From Oscillospiraceae bacterium (lineage in GTDB: Bacteria; Bacillota; Clostridia; Oscillospirales; Oscillospiraceae), in assembly GCA_031260745.1 (NCBI GenBank), contig JAISKY010000254.1:1-5168 (forward strand): a stretch of DNA of 5,168 bases, read 5' to 3'. Every line of letters begins with the position of its first letter. Position 1 is the first letter of the stretch. This document shows positions 1-5,168 of this stretch, piece by piece. The position numbers and the translations under genes were made by a program. Under the pieces are notes generated by a model. The model searched no databases. It saw nothing but the letters and a program-made list of their open reading frames with translations, and had not been told where the DNA came from.

Positions 1-110
1 TGGGTTACAAAATTCTTCTCGCGGACGAGAGCGAGCCAAACGTAATATCCGGTGACGCGTATGACTGGTTAAGCGACCCCTTAAAGGACGTAAAAGGGAA
101 ATTCCAATAA
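1..110 (+). CDS. C-terminal end of an unrecognised protein (5' truncated)
   Basis: An open frame enters from the left edge, with its first full codon at position 3, and stops at TAA 108-110. It gives 35 C-terminal residues beginning GYKILLADESEPNV and ending LKDVKGKFQ. The segment is hydrophilic and acidic in its middle, with no membrane segment, cysteine or sorting signal. I do not recognise the family from this fragment. It is probably real because it ends 20 bases before a strong intrinsic terminator, as expected for the last gene of an upstream transcription unit, and its codon choice resembles the downstream genes. No function can be assigned without the sequence to the left. Confidence 0.6.
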   Translation, partial: GYKILLADESEPNVISGDAYDWLSDPLKDVKGKFQ

Positions 111-130
111 ACGAAAAAACACTATATTAA

Positions 131-164
131 GCGGAGAGGTCAACCAGACCTCTCCGCTTTTTTT
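131..164 (+). terminator. Rho-independent terminator after the upstream gene
   Basis: A perfect 11-bp GC-rich stem (131-141 pairs with 147-157) closes a 5-base loop (AACCA) and is followed directly by seven T residues (158-164). Two further A-T pairs (129-130 with 158-159) can extend the stem base. It lies just past the TAA of the upstream gene and 37 bases before the ATG of the large secreted protein. It therefore separates two transcription units, or attenuates read-through between them. Confidence 0.93.
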
Positions 165-189
165 GCTTTCTATGTAAATTCAATAAACT

Positions 190-194
190 GGAGG
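190..194 (+). promoter_or_regulatory. Ribosome binding site for the 202-4563 gene
   Basis: GGAGG lies seven bases before the ATG at 202, a near-ideal Shine-Dalgarno match and spacing. It fixes this ATG as the start, and a signal peptide begins immediately after it. No convincing -35/-10 pair is visible between the terminator and this site. Confidence 0.9.
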
Positions 195-201
195 ATTAAA
201 A

Positions 202-273
202 ATGAAGCGAATAATAAGCCTTATATTAATTGTTTCTCTGCTGGTAAGCATTTTCGCAATAAGCGTATATGCA
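202..273 (+). other. Sec signal peptide coding segment of the large protein
   Basis: Residues 1-24 have a basic start (K2, R3), an uninterrupted hydrophobic core rich in Ile, Leu and Val, and a V-Y-A end that fits signal peptidase I cleavage before D25. The mature protein starts acidic and Gly/Thr-rich. This supports export and cleavage rather than an N-terminal membrane anchor. Confidence 0.9.
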
Positions 274-3200
274 GACCCGCTTGACGAGAACGGCGACACG
301 GGCGGCACGGGACCCGGAGGAACAGGCAGTATGAGCGAATTATGGGACAATCCGTGGCAAGGTATGCGGATAACCATTATAGACGTGTCCGACCCCTCGC
401 GTATGATAGGCGGCGAACAGTGGGGCAAAGTCGCAGCGGGTACGGTGTCCGTTGACATCACAAACATCACCACTTCGAGCGGCTTTTTCACACGCACAAT
501 GGCGGCTGACGGTTCAACCGCGCTCTCTTACGGCAATAAAGTCACGCATTTCGGAAAGGTGAGCAAAATGGCGTACCGCGACGGCGAAGCTATAGCAAGT
601 ACAAACAACGGCTATACTTTTCAGACTGTTAACGGTATGCCCGCGCTAATGGGAAGCGGTCAGGCTTCCGCGCAGACTATTAAGGATTATATCAATAATG
701 AGGCGATGCTTACGAGTATTGCCAACTGGTGCGGTATATCAAGCTATGCAGAACTCGTCAGCGGCAAATACAAAATCCTCGCGGAACCTGTTATGTACGC
801 GCTTATCGGCACGACTAAGTACGCGTTTACGCCAACGGAAGCCGCGATGTTCAAACCGCACGGTAATCAGACAGGCTGGCCGCTGATTAACAATACACTC
901 GCTAACGCGTTTTTCCTTGAACGTGACGAGTTAGGCTGGGATAAATGGACCGGTTCAACGAGTATCAATCAACCGTTTCAGACGATAATAGACTCGCTCG
1001 GTATGCACATCTATTCGATTGCGCCGGAAACCCCGCCGCCGTCCGACCCGCCGCCCCCGCCACCGGAAAAGGGTAAAATCAAAATCATCAAGAAAGACGA
1101 GGGTACTAACGCTTCACTTTCGGGCGCAACATTTTCGGTAAAAAAAGGCGGTTCGGCTGTCGGTAGCTTTACTACAAATTCAAGCGGTGAAGTAACGACA
1201 GGCGACCTTGATTTCGGTGAATACACAGTAAGCGAGATAACCGCGCCAAGCGGTTATGAATTAAACAGCGCGCCGCAAACAGTAAATTTGACAGTAGGCG
1301 GCGCAACTGTAAGTGTTACTTTCACAAATAAGAAAATACCGCCGCCACCTCCGTCAAGCCCTCCGGCTGCTGACGTAGATTTTCAAAAGGTGGAATACGG
1401 CACGGAATTAGGTTTACCGGGCGCGATGTTCCGCGTGGTACAGCTATCGCATTGGGAAAGCCGCCTTATTGACCCCAACGATAACGATTTAGGCGAATAC
1501 AACGATGTAATGGAGCATATTACGAACGGCGACGACATTGATGAGGTAGTACACGAGATTTTCGACAACGGCGACGATGTATGGACGTGGCTTGAAATCC
1601 ACAAAACAGCGATTGTAGGCACGTTCGTCAGCGGCTCGGACGGCTCTATCCCTGTCGGTGCGCTAGAAGCCGGAAGTTATACAATTGAGGAAATCACTCC
1701 CCCCGCAGGTTACGCGCTTACCGATAATGTGAGCGAACGCATACAGTCGTTTGACGTACCACGCGAGGGCGGCTACACGGTCAAAATAGTATTCGGCAAC
1801 AAGAAGTTGCCGGGCTTGACAGTCCTAAAAGTCGATGAGGACACGGGGCTTCCTCTTGCGGGCGCGGAGTTTTCAATTAAGCATAACGGCAATATCATCT
1901 ACGAGGGCGTGACCGACGCAAGCGGCATTATAAACCAATCTTCTCTTTCCGAGGGTTGGTATGAAGTGACTGAACTTGCCGCGCCGCACGGCTATTTGAT
2001 GACTACGGAGAAAAAGAGCGTCTATCTTGAAGCGGGCGGCTCGGCGCAGTTGAAATTCGATAACCGCCGCAAACCTACGCTGAAAATCGAAAAGCGTGAC
2101 GCGCAGACTATGCAACCTCTCGCGGGCGCGAAATTCCGCGTGAACGAAACAGAGGGCGGCACGGTTGGCGAATACACAACAGGCGCGGACGGAACGGTTA
2201 CGATTGAAAACCTCGATGATGTGATTTATTCGGTTGAGGAAATCGCCGCGCCAAACGGTTACTTACTCGACCCGCAACACAAAGATATAAAGCTCGAATG
2301 GGGCAAGGTGCAAACGCTTGTGTTCACCGACCACAAAAAGCCCGGTTTAACGATTACCAAAACAGATGAAGCAACGGGCAAACCGCTTGCAAACGCGCAT
2401 TTCAGAGTTGAAAGTCTTGACGGTAACGGCTATTTCTATGAGGGAGCGACAGGCGCGAACGGGCAAATTCACCTTGATAATCTTCCCGAAGGCGTCTACG
2501 AAATCACTGAAACCGCCGCGCCGGACGGCTATATTATCGCAAACCACCCCAAATTGGTGCAGTTGATTGGCGACAGCGTTGTAAACGTGATGTTCACAAA
2601 CAGAGCCAAGCCCGCGCTGACAATCGTCAAACTTGATGAGGGTACAAAACAACCCCTAGCGGGCGCAAAATTCAAGGTGCAAAAAACCGAAAGCAATACC
2701 GTGAGCGAATATGTCACAGGCGCGGACGGCACAATCACTATTCCGAACCTAGACGAAGCTGTGTACAATGTCACGGAAATTATTCCCCCAGTTGGTTACG
2801 TTCTTGACGAAAATAACCACACGGACATTCGGCTTGAATGGGGTAAAACAAGCACTGTGGTATTCGAAAATCTACGCAAGCCCGGTCTGCTGATTACCAA
2901 AGTGGACGCAGATACCGGCGTACCTGTCGGTATCGCGACACTCCGCGTGGCGATAGTCGGCGGCTTTGATTTTACAGAAGTCACGACCGATGAGAGCGGC
3001 TCGGTGTTTATGGAGGATTTACTCCCCGGAACGTATGAGATAAGCGAAGTCACCGCGCCGGAGGGCTATATTCTTGACGCGCCTACGCAGACGGTGATTC
3101 TCAAAGCCGGAGAGAACACGACCGTTCTTATGCCCGACCACAAAAAGCCCACGCTTACAATCTTTAAGTATGACGAACTGACGAATTTACCGCTTGCGGG

Positions 3201-4563
3201 CGCGAGTTTCAAGCTATGGAAAACAGAGGGCGAAACGTGGAGCGAAACGCAAATTACAGGCGATGACGGAACGTATACGTGGACGGGTTTAGATGAGGGC
3301 ATCTACTCAATACAGGAGATTGACGAGCCTTACGGGTACTTTAAGGACAGCACACGCAAGGAGATTTTGCTGAACGGCGGCGACAACAAGCAACTCGTAT
3401 TTTTCAATCGTCCCCGCCCCGTTCTGACAATCCTAAAACGTGACGCTATAACAGGATTGCCTATCAAAGACGTTAAATTCAAAGTGCAACGCTTAGAGGG
3501 TGAAACAATCGGCGAATTTCTGACAGATTCAAGCGGTAAAATCGAATTATCGCCGGCAACAGGGTATCTTTTGACGGAAGAAATTTACCGGGTGACAGAG
3601 CTTGTACCACCGAATGAATATCTGCTTGACACTAACAATGTCAAGGACGTAAAACTCAAATGGTACGAGCCGACAGAGTTATTTTTTGAAAACATCTTGA
3701 AACCAACGCTCATATTCATTAAGCGTGACGGTATGAGCGGACGAGGTATCGACAATGCGACATATCGCGTCGATTATGAAGCTCCGACAGGCGGCGTCAC
3801 TTCGCTAGGGACGTACAAAACGAAATGCGGTTTGATTGTCCTTCCGTATGTACTCCCCGGCTGGTACTCGCTGACAGAGGTCTTTCCCGCTCCGGGCTAC
3901 TCGCTGCCGACTAATCCCGTTCAGCGTTTGCATCTTGCTCCGGGCGAAAATTCGTATACCTATACGCAAACGCACGAAGATTTGTACGTTGACCCGCGAA
4001 CTAATCCGAACAGCGGAACGAGAGGAATGTGCGACGACTGGTGCGGGTATCTTTGTAGTCAATTATGTGCTAATTGCGGAGGTACAATTTTCTCCGGCAT
4101 TACAATTACAAACGGAAAAGGCGAAGCTCTGGGAACTGTCACAACACCCTCCGCGAACCCCACAATACCTACAGTAACAGTTGGTGCGGTTACTCGCAAC
4201 AGTAATCTCACAGCTACGGTACAATTCACATCGAGCGCGGCGGGCAAATATTACTATTCAATAGTGAATGACGGCGCGAACGCCCCCACAATTGGTACGG
4301 GCGGTGTCGGAACGAATTGCGTAGCGGGATTGAACACAATCACAGTGTATACAACTTCCGGCGCGAAAGATTTGTACATCAAAGTTAAGGACGTGAGCGG
4401 AAATGTCAGTAATGCTCTCAAAATTGACATTCCGGCGTACTCCGCGCCGGTCCTTGAAACTCCCGAAACTTCGGCAACCCCTGCACCAAGTAGCACCGGA
4501 GCTATAGTCTACATTAACCCGGAATTTTCAACAATCAAAATCACATTCGGAAACAATTATTAA
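202..4563 (+). CDS. Large secreted multi-domain SpaA/Cna_B-repeat surface protein (1453 aa)
   Basis: A complete gene for an exported, probably fibrous surface protein. Residues 1-24 are a Sec signal peptide (KR, a hydrophobic core, cleavage likely after VYA24). A Gly/Thr/Pro-rich spacer (about 33-43) leads to an N-terminal domain (about 45-273), then a Pro-rich hinge (275-289). Ten SpaA/Cna_B-like beta-domains follow: R1 291-378, a second Pro hinge 379-388, R2 391-535 with a 60-residue acidic insert, and R3-R10 back to back (537 to about 1258), mostly joined by K-P-[GT]-L. Typical marks are KxD near each start, PLAGA.F, E..AP.GY, and F.N at the end. After R10 come five cysteines (1277-1292), an Ig-like domain (about 1323-1413), a Thr/Pro/Ser-rich stretch, and the end IKITFGNNY. 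In this fold, Lys, Asn/Asp and a catalytic Glu form an intramolecular isopeptide bond that stiffens pilins and adhesins. There is no LPXTG motif or C-terminal membrane helix, so surface retention is unexplained. A role in adhesion or cell-cell contact is inferred; the ligand is unknown. Confidence 0.93.
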   Translation: MKRIISLILIVSLLVSIFAISVYADPLDENGDTGGTGPGGTGSMSELWDNPWQGMRITIIDVSDPSRMIGGEQWGKVAAGTVSVDITNITTSSGFFTRTMAADGSTALSYGNKVTHFGKVSKMAYRDGEAIASTNNGYTFQTVNGMPALMGSGQASAQTIKDYINNEAMLTSIANWCGISSYAELVSGKYKILAEPVMYALIGTTKYAFTPTEAAMFKPHGNQTGWPLINNTLANAFFLERDELGWDKWTGSTSINQPFQTIIDSLGMHIYSIAPETPPPSDPPPPPPEKGKIKIIKKDEGTNASLSGATFSVKKGGSAVGSFTTNSSGEVTTGDLDFGEYTVSEITAPSGYELNSAPQTVNLTVGGATVSVTFTNKKIPPPPPSSPPAADVDFQKVEYGTELGLPGAMFRVVQLSHWESRLIDPNDNDLGEYNDVMEHITNGDDIDEVVHEIFDNGDDVWTWLEIHKTAIVGTFVSGSDGSIPVGALEAGSYTIEEITPPAGYALTDNVSERIQSFDVPREGGYTVKIVFGNKKLPGLTVLKVDEDTGLPLAGAEFSIKHNGNIIYEGVTDASGIINQSSLSEGWYEVTELAAPHGYLMTTEKKSVYLEAGGSAQLKFDNRRKPTLKIEKRDAQTMQPLAGAKFRVNETEGGTVGEYTTGADGTVTIENLDDVIYSVEEIAAPNGYLLDPQHKDIKLEWGKVQTLVFTDHKKPGLTITKTDEATGKPLANAHFRVESLDGNGYFYEGATGANGQIHLDNLPEGVYEITETAAPDGYIIANHPKLVQLIGDSVVNVMFTNRAKPALTIVKLDEGTKQPLAGAKFKVQKTESNTVSEYVTGADGTITIPNLDEAVYNVTEIIPPVGYVLDENNHTDIRLEWGKTSTVVFENLRKPGLLITKVDADTGVPVGIATLRVAIVGGFDFTEVTTDESGSVFMEDLLPGTYEISEVTAPEGYILDAPTQTVILKAGENTTVLMPDHKKPTLTIFKYDELTNLPLAGASFKLWKTEGETWSETQITGDDGTYTWTGLDEGIYSIQEIDEPYGYFKDSTRKEILLNGGDNKQLVFFNRPRPVLTILKRDAITGLPIKDVKFKVQRLEGETIGEFLTDSSGKIELSPATGYLLTEEIYRVTELVPPNEYLLDTNNVKDVKLKWYEPTELFFENILKPTLIFIKRDGMSGRGIDNATYRVDYEAPTGGVTSLGTYKTKCGLIVLPYVLPGWYSLTEVFPAPGYSLPTNPVQRLHLAPGENSYTYTQTHEDLYVDPRTNPNSGTRGMCDDWCGYLCSQLCANCGGTIFSGITITNGKGEALGTVTTPSANPTIPTVTVGAVTRNSNLTATVQFTSSAAGKYYYSIVNDGANAPTIGTGGVGTNCVAGLNTITVYTTSGAKDLYIKVKDVSGNVSNALKIDIPAYSAPVLETPETSATPAPSSTGAIVYINPEFSTIKITFGNNY
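334..1020 (+). other. N-terminal non-repeat domain of the large protein
   Basis: Residues about 45-273 do not show the SpaA repeat pattern. Landmarks are DNPWQGMRITIID (49-61), a region with NWCG around Cys177, the segment KYKILAEPVMYA, TPTEAAMF, and FFLERDELGWDKW near the end. From memory, secreted Cna_B-repeat proteins of gut Clostridia carry a similar N-terminal region with the same order of EP..Y, T.TEAA and FLE..DLG motifs, generally without assigned function. I could not check this. Its position at the distal end of a repeat stalk, before a Pro-rich hinge, is where ligand-binding heads sit in known adhesins, so a binding role is an inference. It has one cysteine and no obvious enzyme motif. 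Confidence 0.6.
1024..1068 (+). repeat. Proline-rich hinge 1 (low-complexity)
   Basis: Codons 275-289 encode P-E-T-PPP-S-D-PPPPPP-E, a short polyproline spacer between the N-terminal domain and the first SpaA-like repeat. Such segments act as stiff or wall-spanning spacers in Gram-positive surface proteins. The GC-rich CCG/CCC run is a local composition outlier. Confidence 0.85.
1072..1335 (+). repeat. SpaA-like domain R1
   Basis: Residues 291-378. The putative isopeptide residues are Lys297 (KKD), Glu345 (VSEITAPSGY) and Asn376 (FTNKK), so the full triad is present. It is flanked by proline hinges on both sides, unlike R3-R10. Confidence 0.85.
1336..1365 (+). repeat. Proline-rich hinge 2 (low-complexity)
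   Basis: Residues 379-388 read IPPPPPSSPP, a second polyproline spacer, which separates R1 from R2. R1 is therefore an isolated bead between two hinges, whereas the later domains are directly abutted. Confidence 0.85.
1372..1806 (+). repeat. SpaA-like domain R2 with long acidic insertion
   Basis: Residues 391-535, about 55 longer than the other repeats. Start and end match the repeat pattern (Lys396, Glu497 in IEEITPPAGY, Asn533 in FGNKK). Residues about 414-473 are an insertion rich in Asp and Glu, with two NGDD motifs (442-445, 456-459) and several Trp and His residues. Confidence 0.8.
1810..3978 (+). repeat. Tandem array of eight abutting SpaA-like domains (R3-R10)
   Basis: Units start at 1810, 2074, 2341, 2611, 2881, 3148, 3418 and 3703, with periods of 264 to 285 bases (about 88-95 residues). 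Each begins P-x-L-x-I-x-K-x-D or close to it, and the Pro follows the previous unit's Lys/Arg without linker. Bond Lys and catalytic Glu are kept in all eight: K543/E591, K631/E680, K720/E770, K810/E859, K900/E949, K989/E1039, K1079/E1133, K1174/E1226. The acceptor is Asn in R3 (621), R5 (800), R6 (890), R8 (1069) and R9 (1164), Asp in R4 (710) and R7 (979), and apparently Gln1256 in R10. The DNA copies are well diverged, so this is an old protein-level array rather than a recent DNA expansion. Confidence 0.9.
4030..4077 (+). other. Five-cysteine cluster after the repeat array
   Basis: Residues 1277-1292 contain Cys at 1277, 1281, 1285, 1289 and 1292 (spacing C-x3-C-x3-C-x3-C-x2-C), with Trp1280 and Tyr1283 between them. 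Only three other cysteines occur in the whole protein (177, 1209, 1373). The cluster could bind metal or make disulfides. I do not recognise it as a named motif. Confidence 0.8.
4168..4440 (+). other. C-terminal Ig-like beta-sandwich domain
   Basis: Residues about 1323-1413 run from a TVTVGAVTRNSNLTATVQF strand through SSAAGKYYYSIV, AP....G, NTITVYT, and DLYIKVKDVSGNVSNAL to IDIPAY. This order (S..G.YYY, then G..I.VY, then KD..GNVS, then I.IPAY) matches, from memory, Ig-like domains found in many extracellular Bacillota proteins. It is a structural, possibly binding, module. Thr/Pro/Ser-rich residues follow. Confidence 0.7.
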
Positions 4564-4570
4564 CATAAAA

Positions 4571-4577
4571 AAGGAGA
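4571..4577 (+). promoter_or_regulatory. Ribosome binding site for the 4585 gene
   Basis: AAGGAGA lies seven bases before the ATG at 4585. It sits in the 21-base gap after the TAA of the large gene, with no terminator or promoter between them, so the two genes are most likely co-transcribed. Confidence 0.9.
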
Positions 4578-4584
4578 CAATTTT

Positions 4585-5168
4585 ATGAATTTACGCAAAA
4601 TAACGGCACTACTGCTTGCGGTAGTGCTATCTGTCGGTCTGTTCGCCGCGCCTGTCGCGTCGGCGGCAGACGGAGCGGAGAATTATCCGCTGAACGCACT
4701 TGTTATCAAGCTAGAGGACATCATAACTCACGAAATGCTCGGAGGCGGGCGTTTCGAGATTTACTACAACAACAGCGAGGTAAGCGGCGGCTACGGAACG
4801 CTGGTCGCTACCGTCGATACAGATGGGAGCGGCGTTATCGTCCTCTCCGGTGTTCCGAGCGGCTATTATATAGTCCGGCAAACGGTGCCGCCGAATAATT
4901 ATCAGCTGTCAATCAAAAACGAACAAAATGTATATTTGAAACCTGACGGAACGAGTGTACAGGAGCTTGTTTTCAGTAATTATCGCTACGGCGGTCTTAT
5001 GGTTTTCCTCGACGACAAAGACACCGGAAAACCTGTCGGTGGAGCGACTTTCAGCGTGACAAATGTAAGCGGTTTGGCGGTTGGCAATTCCGCAGACGGC
5101 GTTTACACTACAGACGCACACGGCGAGTTCTACATCGAAAATCTCCCCGCAGGCGACTACAAAATTAC
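4585..5168 (+). CDS. Second secreted SpaA/Cna_B-like protein (3' truncated by window)
   Basis: The first 194 codons of a gene that runs off the right edge. Residues 1-27 are a Sec signal peptide (N-L-R-K start, Leu/Val/Ala core, cleavage likely after ASA27). A first SpaA-like domain (about 36-134) has Lys42 (VIKLED), GGRFEIY, YYIVRQTVPPNNYQL and the end strand VFSN132. A second domain (from about 137) has DTGKPVGGATFSV, TTDAHGEF and NLPAGDYKI, and is cut by the window end. Known SpaA/Cna_B domains carry intramolecular isopeptide bonds. Here the Glu position of domain 1 is Gln99 and the Lys position of domain 2 is Leu142, so the usual chemistry may be absent. The start is fixed by a good ribosome site and the signal peptide. 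It follows the large protein gene by 21 bases, which suggests an operon whose products act in the same surface structure. Anchor and full length are not visible. Confidence 0.88.
   Translation, partial: MNLRKITALLLAVVLSVGLFAAPVASAADGAENYPLNALVIKLEDIITHEMLGGGRFEIYYNNSEVSGGYGTLVATVDTDGSGVIVLSGVPSGYYIVRQTVPPNNYQLSIKNEQNVYLKPDGTSVQELVFSNYRYGGLMVFLDDKDTGKPVGGATFSVTNVSGLAVGNSADGVYTTDAHGEFYIENLPAGDYKI

Noticed and set aside
123..128. TATATT as the -10 box for the large gene
   Set aside because: No -35-like hexamer at 16-18 bases upstream, and the predicted start falls within the terminator stem. Kept only as a note under the leader finding.
334..1020. Thioester adhesin domain in the N-terminal region
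   Set aside because: Such domains need a Cys and a Gln in characteristic contexts (including TQxA). The lone Cys177 is in NWCG and no TQxA-type motif is seen.
1024..1365. GC-rich polyproline codon runs as a DNA-level regulatory repeat
   Set aside because: They stay in frame and encode typical hinge sequences on both sides of R1; no independent DNA role is suggested.
1471..1515. EF-hand or dockerin-like calcium loop in DPNDNDLGEYND
   Set aside because: The 12-residue spacing of ligands and the terminal Glu do not fit in any register tried. The acidic segment may still bind ions in another way.
3901..3918. LPTNP at residues 1235-1239 as a sortase signal
   Set aside because: It lies inside repeat R10 in the usual post-GYxL position, with no following hydrophobic helix and more than 200 residues still to come.
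1810..3978. Periodic array as a CRISPR or DNA satellite
   Set aside because: The 264-285 base period is conserved at protein level but diverged at DNA level, within one continuous reading frame.
180..5121. Many open frames of 60-105 codons on the minus strand and in the other + frames across the large gene and its neighbour
   Set aside because: They overlap strongly supported secreted-protein genes, lack ribosome sites and recognisable domains, and arise from the skewed codon composition of the real genes.

Overview
The window looks like part of a chromosome or integrated element from a Gram-positive, Clostridia-like Bacillota. Strong GGAGG-type ribosome sites, canonical Sec signal peptides, roughly balanced base composition and SpaA/Cna_B-type surface-protein repeats all point that way. 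No RNA gene, insertion sequence, CRISPR array or other mobile-element part is visible. The taxonomic placement is inference.

Layout, all on the + strand: (1) the last 35 codons of an unrecognised gene (1-110); (2) a strong intrinsic terminator (131-164) and a short leader; (3) a very large secreted protein of 1453 residues (202-4563), made of a signal peptide, a roughly 230-residue N-terminal domain, a Pro-rich hinge, ten SpaA/Cna_B-like domains, a five-cysteine cluster, an Ig-like domain and a short tail with no LPXTG anchor; (4) after only 21 bases, a second secreted protein with the same type of domain (4585 to beyond the window end).

The two complete or partial secreted genes look like an operon building a cell-surface or extracellular filament, adhesin or mating-surface structure. 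The large protein is a stalk of stacked beta-domains. Most of these carry the Lys/Glu/Asn triad that forms intramolecular isopeptide bonds in this fold. The second protein shows the same fold with triad residues replaced. No sortase gene is visible, so how either product is held at the surface is not shown here.

The most unusual signals are: the C-terminal tail of the large protein, which resembles an isolated last strand of a SpaA domain including its acceptor Asn; the neighbouring tenth repeat, which has lost that Asn; two Lys-Asp repeats that share an identical DNA patch exactly three repeat units apart; and the regularly spaced cysteine cluster.
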